Shown here piece by piece: positions 15,297 to 21,463 of a stretch of 26,919 bases of DNA. The stretch is from the NCBI GenBank assembly GCA_023436775.1, contig JAEZHW010000042.1, positions 1-26,919 on the forward strand. Direction: 5' to 3'. The notes beneath the pieces were generated by a model. That model searched no databases, was not told where the DNA came from, and worked only from the letters and a program-made list of their open reading frames with translations. The number at the start of each line of letters is the position of its first letter. The stretch's first letter is position 1. The translations under genes were made by a program, and so were the position numbers. The DNA comes from Actinomycetes bacterium. Lineage in GTDB: Bacteria > Actinomycetota > Actinomycetes > Actinomycetales > Microbacteriaceae.

Positions 15297-15338
15297 TGAG
15301 TCACGCCTGCGCGACTCACGGATGCAGTGCAGAAGGAG
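15297..15338 (+). promoter_or_regulatory. Putative expression-platform hairpin and glyA RBS
   Basis: TGAGTC (15297-15302) and GACTCA (15313-15318) form a 6-bp stem, extended inward after one mismatch. It lies between the aptamer and the RBS AAGGAG (15333-15338), which is five bases before the glyA ATG. No U-tract follows the hairpin, so control of translation initiation is more likely than transcription termination. The internal CACGCCTG (15302-15309) repeats the aptamer segment 15272-15279 and could compete for pairing. Confidence 0.45.
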
Positions 15339-15343
15339 CCCCC

Positions 15344-16621
15344 ATGTCTGTTGATGACGTGTTCAATGCCCCGCTCGCCGAGGTAGACCCGGAAATCGCT
15401 GAGGTTCTTGAGCAGGAGCTCGGTCGCCAGCGGTCCACCCTCGAAATGATCGCGAGCGAGAACTTCGTCCCGGTCTCGGTCCTGCAGTCGCAGGGCTCGG
15501 TGCTGACCAACAAGTACGCCGAAGGCTACCCCGGCAAGCGCTACTACGGTGGCTGCGAGTACGTGGACGTGGCCGAGAGCCTCGCCATCGAGCGCGCCAA
15601 GTCCCTGTTCGGTGCCGAGTACGCCAACGTCCAGCCGCACTCCGGTGCCCAGGCCAACGCTGCCGTGCTGCACGCGATCGCGCAGCCGGGTGACACCATC
15701 CTCGGTCTCGAACTCGCCCACGGTGGTCACCTCACCCACGGCATGAAGCTGAACTTCTCGGGCCGCCTCTACAACGCCGTCTCCTACGGCGTTGACCCCG
15801 AAACCTTCCGGGTCGACATGGACAATGTCCGCGCCCTCGCCCATGAGCACAAGCCGAGCGTCATCATCGCCGGTTGGAGCGCCTACCCGCGTCAGCTCGA
15901 CTTCGCCGCCTTCCGCGCCATCGCTGACGAGGTCGGTGCCAAGCTGTGGGTCGACATGGCCCACTTCGCTGGTCTGGTGGCTGCGGGCCTGCACCCGAGC
16001 CCGGTGCCGCACGCCCACGTGGTGTCCTCGACCGTGCACAAGACCATCGGTGGCCCGCGCTCCGGCTTCATCCTCAGCAATGACGAGTCGCTGTTCAAGA
16101 AGCTGAACTCGGCCGTGTTCCCGGGCCAGCAGGGCGGCCCGCTGATGCACGTGATCGCCGCCAAGGCGACCGCCTTCAAGATCGCTGCCTCGGACGCCTT
16201 CAAGGACCGCCAGCAGCGCACCCTGCGCGGCGCACAGATCCTGGCCGAGCGCCTGCAGCAGCAGGACGCGAAGGACGCCGGTATCTCGGTGCTCAGCGGT
16301 GGCACGGACGTGCACCTGGTGCTGGTCGACCTGCGTCACAGCGAAATCGACGGCCAGGCCGGTGAGGACATCCTGCACGAGGTCGGCATCACCGTGAACC
16401 GTAACGCGGTGCCCTTCGACCCGCGTCCGCCGATGACCCCGTCGGGTATCCGCATCGGTACCCCGGCGCTGGCGACCCGTGGTTTCGGCGACGCCGAATT
16501 CACTGAGGTGGCCGACATCATCGCGCTGGCGCTGCTGCCGAACCCGGACGTTGCTGCCCTGCGTGCTCGCGTGGCGAAGCTCGCCGACGCCTTCCCGCTG
16601 TACCCGGGCCTGGCGCAGTGA
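15344..16621 (+). CDS. glyA: Serine hydroxymethyltransferase
   Basis: 425 residues. A PLP enzyme that converts serine and THF into glycine and 5,10-methylene-THF, the main entry of one-carbon units. Landmarks: EMIASENFVPVSVLQSQGS, TNKYAEGYPGKRYYGG, NVQPHSGAQANAAV, the Asp/His pair in LWVDMAHFAGLV, and VVSSTVHKTIGGPRSGFI, where Lys233 forms the Schiff base with PLP. RIGTPALATRGF binds the substrate carboxylate. The ATG at 15344 has AAGGAG five bases upstream; a longer ATG-starting frame from 15284 would run through the riboswitch platform and is rejected. Its TGA shares one base with the folD ATG, so both are controlled by the ZTP riboswitch. Confidence 0.98.
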   Translation: MSVDDVFNAPLAEVDPEIAEVLEQELGRQRSTLEMIASENFVPVSVLQSQGSVLTNKYAEGYPGKRYYGGCEYVDVAESLAIERAKSLFGAEYANVQPHSGAQANAAVLHAIAQPGDTILGLELAHGGHLTHGMKLNFSGRLYNAVSYGVDPETFRVDMDNVRALAHEHKPSVIIAGWSAYPRQLDFAAFRAIADEVGAKLWVDMAHFAGLVAAGLHPSPVPHAHVVSSTVHKTIGGPRSGFILSNDESLFKKLNSAVFPGQQGGPLMHVIAAKATAFKIAASDAFKDRQQRTLRGAQILAERLQQQDAKDAGISVLSGGTDVHLVLVDLRHSEIDGQAGEDILHEVGITVNRNAVPFDPRPPMTPSGIRIGTPALATRGFGDAEFTEVADIIALALLPNPDVAALRARVAKLADAFPLYPGLAQ

Positions 16622-17514
16622 TGACGGCGCAGCGACTCGATGGGCTCGCTGCGGCCGCGGCGATCAAGGCGGAACTGCGCGAGCGGGTCGCCAAGCTCGC
16701 CGAGCAGGGTGTGGTGCCGGGACTGGGCACCGTGCTCGTCGGCGACGACCCGGCATCGCAGCAGTACGTCGGCGGTAAGCACCGTGACTGCGCTGAGGTT
16801 GGCATTGCCTCGATTCGTCGAGACCTGCCCGCCGACATCTCGCAGGAGGACCTGGAGGCCGTCCTTGACGAGCTCAACCAGGACCCTCGCGTCACCGGCT
16901 ACATCGTGCAGTTGCCGCTGCCGAAGCATCTCGACACGGACCGCATCCTGGAGCGCATCGCGCCCGAAAAGGACGCGGATGGTCTGCACCCAGTGAACCT
17001 CGGCCGGCTGTTGCTGAACGTGAACCGTCCGATCCACACTCCGCTGCCGTGTACGCCTCGCGGTGTCATTGAACTGGTGCGGCGTAATGGCCTGGACTGG
17101 ACCGGCAAGCACGTGGTCGTCGTCGGCCGCGGCGTGACCGTAGGGCGGCCGATTGGCCTGCTGCTGACCCGTCGCGACGTGAACGCGACCGTGACACTCA
17201 CCCACACCGGTACCGCCAACCTCGACGAGGTGCTGCGGCAGGCAGACGTGATCGTTGCCGCTGCCGGCGTGCCGAGCATCGTCAAGGCCGAGGCGGTCAA
17301 GCCGGGCGCCATCGTGCTCGACGTGGGCGTGAGCCGCGTCATCGACCCCGAGACCGGTAAAGGCAAGATCGCCGGCGACGTGGACCCGGCCGTGGCCGAG
17401 GTGGCGGCGTGGATCTCACCGAACCCGGGTGGCGTCGGCCCGATGACTCGAGCGCTGCTGCTGCAGAACGTGGTCGAGTCCGCCGAGCGCGCGAACGCAG
17501 GCCGCTCAGCGTAG
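16621..17514 (+). CDS. folD: Bifunctional methylene-THF dehydrogenase / methenyl-THF cyclohydrolase
   Basis: 297 residues from the ATG at 16621 (a GTG at 16618 is also in frame). It oxidises 5,10-methylene-THF with NADP and hydrolyses methenyl-THF to 10-formyl-THF, feeding PurN and PurH. The N-terminal half has VLVGDDPASQQYVGGKHRDC with the catalytic Tyr and Lys of the YVxxK motif, then GYIVQLPLPKHLD and EKDADGLHPVN. The Rossmann half has VVVVGRGVTVGRPIGLLL, the actinobacterial variant of the family's GRSxxVGxP, and the terminal NPGGVGPMTRALLLQN. It overlaps the glyA stop by one base and shares its riboswitch-controlled transcript. Confidence 0.97.
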   Translation: MTAQRLDGLAAAAAIKAELRERVAKLAEQGVVPGLGTVLVGDDPASQQYVGGKHRDCAEVGIASIRRDLPADISQEDLEAVLDELNQDPRVTGYIVQLPLPKHLDTDRILERIAPEKDADGLHPVNLGRLLLNVNRPIHTPLPCTPRGVIELVRRNGLDWTGKHVVVVGRGVTVGRPIGLLLTRRDVNATVTLTHTGTANLDEVLRQADVIVAAAGVPSIVKAEAVKPGAIVLDVGVSRVIDPETGKGKIAGDVDPAVAEVAAWISPNPGGVGPMTRALLLQNVVESAERANAGRSA

Positions 17515-17561
17515 CGGCGGGGGATTGCGGCGCGACCGCACCCGCGCCTGGCCAATCATCA

Positions 17562-17596
17562 TTCGGGCCCGCATGCCAAGTGCATGCGGGCCCGAA
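17562..17596. terminator. Bidirectional terminator between folD and dodecin
   Basis: A perfect 15-bp stem: TTCGGGCCCGCATGC (17562-17576) pairs with GCATGCGGGCCCGAA (17582-17596) around a CAAGT loop. It lies 47 bases after folD and 19 bases beyond the dodecin stop on the other strand. The A/T ends of the stem fit a terminator working both ways. Confidence 0.88.
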
Positions 17597-17615
17597 CTGC
17601 GTGGTTGCAGGAGGT

Positions 17616-17825
17616 CTAGTCGTCCAGAACGAAGGTGACGGCGAGGATGACCTGATATGCGGTGATCTTGCCGTTTTCGATTTCCACCTTCTGGCTCTTC
17701 ACCCATGCACCAGAAACGCCGCGAAGGGTTGCATTCGCTCGTTCGATGCCAGCGGCAATGGCCGCGTCAAAGCTCTTGGTGGAACGGACGCTGATCTCTG
17801 TAACGCGCGCAACAGTTTCACTCAT
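17616..17825 (-). CDS. Dodecin (flavin-storage protein)
   Basis: 69 residues, the normal dodecin size. Dodecins assemble into hollow dodecamers that bind and shelter FMN, FAD or CoA in the cytosol. The sequence MSETVARVTEISVRSTKSFD followed by AAIAAGIERANATLRGVSG gives the beta1-alpha1 part, and AWVKSQKVEIENGKITAYQV gives beta2-beta3, with the flavin-stacking Trp in GAWVKSQ and the conserved Gln in AYQV. ATG at 17825 has AGGAGG seven bases upstream. Downstream is the shared terminator with folD. The next gene upstream on this strand has its own terminator, so dodecin is probably monocistronic. Confidence 0.95.
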   Translation of the reverse strand: MSETVARVTEISVRSTKSFDAAIAAGIERANATLRGVSGAWVKSQKVEIENGKITAYQVILAVTFVLDD

Positions 17826-17893
17826 ATGGTCCTCCTCGCGTCGACGACATTGTCACGACGATTCTGGACCACCTCGAGCGTGGTGCAAAGAGT

Positions 17894-17910
17894 CTGGGCG
17901 AAACGCCCAG
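17894..17910 (-). terminator. Terminator of the 57-residue membrane protein gene
   Basis: CTGGGCG (17894-17900) pairs with CGCCCAG (17904-17910). On the minus strand the hairpin is followed by ACTCTTTG, a modest T-rich tail. It begins seven bases after the stop of the small gene. Confidence 0.65.
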
Positions 17911-17917
17911 GGAAGAC

Positions 17918-18091
17918 TTAGCCGACGCGCTTGAGCAGGTGCGCCGGGATCGCCATCGAGGCAGAGACGGCCAGGATGCCAGCGACGAACATCAGGATCT
18001 CGTAGCCCACCACGGCGTCTGCGTAGCCGAAGAGCAACAGGCCGCCGACGAAGAGGACGAGGCTGAAGAACACGCTCAGAACGGTGGACAT
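17918..18091 (-). CDS. Small two-helix membrane protein, 57 residues
   Basis: This gene is short but well supported. The minus-strand frame from ATG at 18091 to TAA at 17918 encodes a protein that starts MSTVLSVFFSLVLFVGGLLL, has a short loop (FGYADAVVGYE), a second helix (ILMFVAGILAVSASMAIPAH) and ends LLKRVG. Two membrane helices with a positive C-terminus are predicted. AAGGAG lies six bases before the ATG, a TAGAAT -10 box is upstream at 18148-18143, and a terminator hairpin follows the stop. Codon choice is GC-rich like its neighbours. I do not recognise the family; the size suggests a small membrane-embedded accessory or stress protein, which is a guess. Confidence 0.75.
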   Translation of the reverse strand: MSTVLSVFFSLVLFVGGLLLFGYADAVVGYEILMFVAGILAVSASMAIPAHLLKRVG

Positions 18092-18118
18092 CAATGCTCC
18101 TTGCTGGCACGGAAAACT

Positions 18119-18148
18119 GTGTCGAACAGGTCGACACGAAACATTCTA
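18119..18148 (-). promoter_or_regulatory. Promoter and inverted repeat of the small membrane protein gene
   Basis: The -10 box TAGAAT reads on the minus strand from 18148 to 18143. Immediately downstream, where transcription would start, is a perfect 7-bp inverted repeat GTGTCGA (18119-18125), ACAGG spacer, TCGACAC (18131-18137). It could be an operator or a hairpin at the 5' end of the mRNA. Confidence 0.45.
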
Positions 18149-18185
18149 CCTGGCTGGCACGCGGCGCGTCGTCACCGGGTCAACA

Positions 18186-18191
18186 TAGGCT
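18186..18191 (+). promoter_or_regulatory. Possible -10 box of nudC
   Basis: TAGGCT, the same hexamer as upstream of the PerM-like gene and purN, lies about 60 bases before the nudC ATG. No -35 was recognised. Confidence 0.3.
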
Positions 18192-18249
18192 ACCGGGAGG
18201 GGGAAACGCCGTGCGCATCGCATGACCCAGATCACCGGAATCGAGACCT

Positions 18250-19269
18250 ATGACGCAGCCATCCTGGACCCAGCGTCGGCTGGATCTGCCCCTCGCCCCG
18301 TCGCTCGAAGGCTCCGTGGTGCTGAACCACAACGAGGACAGCCTGCTGGATGAACTGTTGGAGCGGGCCGAGACGCTGGTGCTGCCGTTGCGAGGCACGG
18401 ATGCCCTGATTGATGCCGACGGCCGACTGGCGTTGCTGCCGGGGGCGCTCTTTCGCGAGTCGGAGCCGGGCGGGGACCGGCCGCCCGCCGAGGCATCCAC
18501 GCGGATTTACCTCGGACGGGTACGACCGGCTGAGGGGGTCCCTGGGGATGCGATCGTCGTGGCGGACGGTGCTGGCGATGTGCCGGTGCTGGCCATTGTG
18601 GTCTCCGAAGACCAGGCAGCAGCCATCGAGCAGTACGGTCATGGCGGAACTTGGGCGAATCTGCGGCTGGTGGGCGGCCGACTCGACCGTCGCGACGCCG
18701 GGCTGCTCACGCGGGCGGTCGCGCTGGCGAACTGGCATCAGCGGTATCGGTTTTCGCCGAGTTCCGGCAACCCAACCACCTCGACCCGTGGAGGTTGGGT
18801 GCGCGTTGACCCCGCCGATGGCGCAGAGCATTTCCCGCGAACCGACCCGGCCGTCATCGTTGCCGTAACGGACGGCGAGGACCGACTGCTGCTGGCTTCC
18901 AACGCGGCCTGGGAGTCGAACCGATATTCACTCATCGCGGGATTCGTGGACCCTGGCGAGTCGCTCGAAGCGGCCGTGCTGCGCGAGGTCCACGAAGAGG
19001 CGGGCTTGCGGGTGACTGACCCGGTGTATCTGGGCAGCCAACCATGGCCATTCCCAGCCTCGCTGATGGTGGGGTTTGCGGCCCGGCTCGTCGGCGACAT
19101 CGCCGATCAGGCCCCGGACGGCATCGAGATTCGTGCGCTCCGCTGGTTCACCAGGGACGAGCTGTGGCAGGCTGCGGAATCCGGCGATGTCCTGCTGCCC
19201 GGGCCAGCCTCGATCGCGCGATCGATTGTCGAGGCCTGGTACGGCGAGCGGTTGCCCTTCGGGCGCTGA
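18250..19269 (+). CDS. nudC: NAD(H) pyrophosphatase, NudC-type Nudix hydrolase
   Basis: 339 residues. NudC hydrolyses NADH to NMNH and AMP and, in E. coli, removes NAD caps from RNA. The C-terminal Nudix box begins at about residue 231 (GFVDPGESLEAAVLREVHEE and then AGL) with all catalytic Glu residues, and the NudC-specific SQPWPFPASLM follows. The N-terminal about 165 residues are the divergent dimerisation domain. Between them the family normally has a four-Cys zinc ribbon; here the segment RYRFSPSSGNPTTSTRGG followed by WVRVDPADGAEHFPRTDPAV has Ser, Ser, Asp and Asp at the expected cysteine positions, so zinc binding is lost. ATG at 18250 was taken; only a weak RBS (GGAATCGAG) precedes it. 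Convergent with tag, 18 bases apart. Confidence 0.9.
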   Translation: MTQPSWTQRRLDLPLAPSLEGSVVLNHNEDSLLDELLERAETLVLPLRGTDALIDADGRLALLPGALFRESEPGGDRPPAEASTRIYLGRVRPAEGVPGDAIVVADGAGDVPVLAIVVSEDQAAAIEQYGHGGTWANLRLVGGRLDRRDAGLLTRAVALANWHQRYRFSPSSGNPTTSTRGGWVRVDPADGAEHFPRTDPAVIVAVTDGEDRLLLASNAAWESNRYSLIAGFVDPGESLEAAVLREVHEEAGLRVTDPVYLGSQPWPFPASLMVGFAARLVGDIADQAPDGIEIRALRWFTRDELWQAAESGDVLLPGPASIARSIVEAWYGERLPFGR

Positions 19270-19287
19270 CACGCGTCGCCCGCGGAC

Positions 19288-19887
19288 TCAGGTAGGCCAG
19301 ACACCGCTGCTGCCGCGGCGATAGGAGCCCACCAGATGCGTATCGACCATGCCGATCGCCTCCATCAGGGCGAAGCAGGTGGTCGGCCCGACAAAGCGAA
19401 AGCCACGGGCGCGCAGAGCCTTGGACATCGCTACCGATTCCGGGCTCGTTGTCGGGACCTCGGCCATGGTCCGGGGTGCTGGCGTCGAGGCGGGTAGGAA
19501 CGACCAAATGAGTTCGGTGAGGCCGCCGTCGGCACGCAGTCGCAGCACCGCCTGGGCATTGCCGATGGTGGCCTCGATCTTGGCGCGGTTCCGGATGATG
19601 CCGGGATCCTGCAGCAGCCGCTCAATGTCAATGTCGCCAAAACGAGCTACCTGGTCGGGGTCGAAGTGGGCGAAGACTGCGCGGAATTGATCGCGCTTGC
19701 GCAGGATGGTGAGCCAACTCAGGCCAGCTTGGAACGCCTCCAGACTGAGCCGTTCGAACAGACCCTGCTCGTCGCGGACCGGGAGACCCCACTCCTGGTC
19801 GTAGTAGCGCAGTAGCAAGGGATGGCTGAGCGCCCACGGCGTGCGGGGCAATCCGTCGGGACCGAGTAGCGGCCCATCTTGCGTCAT
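19288..19887 (-). CDS. tag: DNA-3-methyladenine glycosylase I
   Basis: 199 residues from the ATG at 19887. It excises 3-methyladenine from alkylated DNA, starting base-excision repair. The family core is clear: YYDQEWGLPVRDEQGLFERL, LEAFQAGLSWLTILRKR with the catalytic-pocket Glu (residue 50, matching E. coli Glu38), DPGIIRNRAKIEATIGNAQA and RARGFRFVGPTTCFALMEAI. Of the four zinc ligands of E. coli Tag (Cys4, His17, His175, Cys179), only the third is kept (in THLVGS); the others align with Thr16, Tyr29 and Ser. A longer start at 19956 would add 23 residues and place the inverted repeat at 19896 within the gene; I prefer 19887 from the family N-terminus. No clear RBS is present. Confidence 0.92.
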   Translation of the reverse strand: MTQDGPLLGPDGLPRTPWALSHPLLLRYYDQEWGLPVRDEQGLFERLSLEAFQAGLSWLTILRKRDQFRAVFAHFDPDQVARFGDIDIERLLQDPGIIRNRAKIEATIGNAQAVLRLRADGGLTELIWSFLPASTPAPRTMAEVPTTSPESVAMSKALRARGFRFVGPTTCFALMEAIGMVDTHLVGSYRRGSSGVWPT

Positions 19888-19895
19888 GTCGACAG

Positions 19896-19915
19896 TGTGC
19901 CAGGAATATGGCACA
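19896..19915. repeat. Inverted repeat upstream of tag (candidate operator)
   Basis: TGTGCCA (19896-19902), GGAATA spacer, TGGCACA (19909-19915): a perfect 7-bp dyad with 20-base span. A third half-site-like GTGCCAC follows at 19919-19925. It lies nine bases upstream of the tag ATG, in the region where its promoter must be. The spacing does not fit the CRP/GlxR consensus. Confidence 0.6.
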
Positions 19916-19967
19916 TGCGTGCCACTTGTGTGAACTGCACGGGAAAAGTCGTTCATGGCTCACAAAA

Positions 19968-19998
19968 TTGTCTGACAGTAGGTGGAAACACCTACACT
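19968..19998 (+). promoter_or_regulatory. Promoter with embedded inverted repeat, upstream of the GTPase/Roadblock operon
   Basis: A possible -35 (TTGTCT at 19968-19973, or CTGACA at 19972-19977) and a -10 TACACT (19993-19998) flank a perfect inverted repeat GTAGGTG-GAAA-CACCTAC (19978-19995). The repeat fills the promoter spacer and overlaps the -10 box. A protein bound there would block polymerase, so it is a good repressor-operator candidate. The spacing of 15 or 19 bases is not optimal in either reading. Confidence 0.5.
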
Positions 19999-20042
19999 TG
20001 CCCCAGTCCTGGTCACGGGCGAATCCCCGGAGGCAATAACGT

Positions 20043-20102
20043 GTGATCTACCCGAACCAGATGTACGAAGTTTTCGTTGGATTGCTGCAAGGCAATAAGT
20101 GA
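20043..20102 (+). CDS. Possible 19-residue leader peptide
   Basis: A short frame from GTG to TGA encodes MIYPNQMYEVFVGLLQGNK. It has a strong Shine-Dalgarno, GGAGG at 20029-20033, nine bases before the GTG, better than most genes nearby. Its stop at 20100-20102 lies just ahead of the RBS of the downstream gene (ATG at 20117), so ribosomes ending here could re-initiate there. It could be a translational-coupling or attenuation leader, or simply chance; it is too short to judge by coding statistics. An internal ATG (20061) is in frame. Confidence 0.35.
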   Translation: MIYPNQMYEVFVGLLQGNK

Positions 20103-20116
20103 AGGTGAGGGGTCAA

Positions 20117-20809
20117 ATGCGTGGACTTTCAACCATCCGCGACATTCCGACCGATTCTCGGTTGCCCTACATGCTGCAGTTCGAAGTGCGGCATCGTCTT
20201 CGCCGGCGTGACGTTGACGCCAAGACGGAGCGCTGGATCGTTGCAGCTCCGGGCAAGCCGCTGACCCTGGCCGAATACAGCAAGCTTGAGCAGCGCAGTC
20301 GCCGACGCACCCTGGCCGGAGCCCTGACGATCCTGGTGCTGTCTGTTGCTGCCGCGGTGGTGTGCTGGTTGCAGTCGCAAGGCGGGCAGGCCATCTGGGC
20401 CATCGCCGGTGCCGTGACCGTTGTGGTCGCCGCCGTCGCGCTCAGCGTGCTGGCGATGCTCTGGGTCGACCGCAATCGTCCGCCGGGACGCTTTGGCTTG
20501 ATGCCGGTGCGGGAACACATCCGCCCGGTCTCGAGCATGATCACGGCGAGCGTGCACTGGTTGGAACTGACCCGCAACCTCGACAACTTCGTCCTGCCGG
20601 ACCCCAGCTCGGGGATCACGGAAACGCTCCGTCTCAGCATCCTCGACCAGATGCACGAGATGATTTGGGAGGCCGCCTCGCAGCACCCCCAGCAGCTCGA
20701 GCGCTACGTCGCCGAGGTGCTTCCGGTTCGGGCCCGCGACGCTGCAGTGCTGCGCTACATCTCGGATTCGAGCGCCGCTGAAGCCGCCGCACCCGTTCGG
20801 GTCTGGTGA
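20117..20809 (+). CDS. Two-helix membrane protein of the GTPase/Roadblock operon
   Basis: 230 residues, family not recognised. The N-terminal about 65 residues are soluble and basic (RHRLRRRDVDAKTERW, KLEQRSRRRTLA). Two membrane helices follow (ALTILVLSVAAAVVCWL and AIWAIAGAVTVVVAAVALSV), then a cytosolic C-terminal part of about 115 residues (VREHIRPVSSMITASVHWLE, LDQMHEMIWEAASQHPQQLE) that looks helical. Both ends are likely cytoplasmic. The ATG at 20117 is preferred over an in-frame GTG at 20099 because AAGGTGAGG sits six bases before it. The stop overlaps the next GTG by four bases. As the only membrane protein of the operon it may anchor the GTPase complex; this is inference. Confidence 0.75.
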   Translation: MRGLSTIRDIPTDSRLPYMLQFEVRHRLRRRDVDAKTERWIVAAPGKPLTLAEYSKLEQRSRRRTLAGALTILVLSVAAAVVCWLQSQGGQAIWAIAGAVTVVVAAVALSVLAMLWVDRNRPPGRFGLMPVREHIRPVSSMITASVHWLELTRNLDNFVLPDPSSGITETLRLSILDQMHEMIWEAASQHPQQLERYVAEVLPVRARDAAVLRYISDSSAAEAAAPVRVW

Positions 20810-21462
20810 TCGCCATGACGCTTACTGGTGGTGAAACTGGTTTCTCGCCCACCGTCGGCATGAATGACGCCCAAGTGCTGACCTGGGGTGACGTCGCCGA
20901 CCGCCTGCGTTCGCTGCGCAAGCTCGGCCTGCCGATGGCGATGCGGATCGAGGCGCGCGATGCGCAGCCGATCACGATTCATGTCGCCGCCGACGCGTAC
21001 CACTGGGCCGACGACGCCGGCAACACGCCCCTGCCGGATGGGCCGTTGCAGGTGCGCGTCCGCACCCTCGGTCCCGCGGATCGACCGCTCGAGGTGCGCA
21101 CCGGAACCCTGGGTGCGCTGCTGTGGCGCATCGGTATGGTGGCCTTCGCACACAGTGCCGCACCCTGGATGGTGCGCGGCGAGCGGTACCGCATGGTCGC
21201 CTGGCCGAACCTCACCGAGGTGGATGCCACTACCGAGCAGGTGCAGCTGTGCGCCCTGTTCGGCTCGGCGGCGCTGGACCTCGATGATGTCGCTGGGGCG
21301 GTCGGTGTCGATCGTCAGGTGGCGGTCACGCTGGTGAGCACGCTGAGCCTGACCGGGTCGATTGAACCGGATCCGACCGCTCCAGTGCGCAAGCTCAAGG
21401 GCGGCTTCGGTAGCGGGCCGAAGAGTCTGTTCCGCATGATCCGCGAACGGTTCGGCGCATAA
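20806..21462 (+). CDS. Protein with C-terminal winged-helix-like domain, GTPase/Roadblock operon
   Basis: 218 residues, family not recognised with certainty. The N-terminal about 135 residues are a mixed alpha/beta domain (VLTWGDVADRLRSLRKLGLP, GPLQVRVRTLGPADRPLEVR). A C-terminal segment at about residues 140-190 (TEQVQLCALFGSAALDLDDV, then AGAVGVDRQVAVTLVSTLSL and TGSIEPD) reads like a winged helix: two helices then a wing. It ends in a basic stretch (RKLKGGFGSGPKSLFRMIRE) that could contact membrane or nucleic acid. A winged helix here may mediate protein contacts, as in other GTPase/Roadblock clusters, or DNA binding. The start is the GTG at 20806 overlapping the previous stop; an ATG at 20815 is possible. 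Confidence 0.65.
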   Translation: MIAMTLTGGETGFSPTVGMNDAQVLTWGDVADRLRSLRKLGLPMAMRIEARDAQPITIHVAADAYHWADDAGNTPLPDGPLQVRVRTLGPADRPLEVRTGTLGALLWRIGMVAFAHSAAPWMVRGERYRMVAWPNLTEVDATTEQVQLCALFGSAALDLDDVAGAVGVDRQVAVTLVSTLSLTGSIEPDPTAPVRKLKGGFGSGPKSLFRMIRERFGA

Positions 21463-21463
21463 C

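Noticed and set aside
14747..16378. Long antisense frame across mrpG and glyA (543 codons)
   Set aside because: It crosses the riboswitch and two well-established genes and resembles no protein family.
18119..18137. LexA/SOS box upstream of the small membrane protein gene
   Set aside because: The dyad resembles half of the actinobacterial TCGAAC-N4-GTTCGA box, but the arm sequence and spacing do not fit.
18222..18360. ATG frame MTQITGIETYDAAILD... overlapping the nudC start in another frame
   Set aside because: It ends after about 45 codons inside nudC and has no RBS. The downstream NudC frame explains the region.
19896..19915. CRP/GlxR binding site upstream of tag
   Set aside because: The ends TGTG...CACA are suggestive, but the consensus spans 16 bases with TGTGA and TCACA arms; this dyad spans 20 bases with TGTGCCA arms.
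20099..20116. GTG at 20099 as the start of the 2-TM protein
   Set aside because: It overlaps the sequence that forms the RBS for the ATG at 20117, and the added residues (MKVRGQ) have no support.
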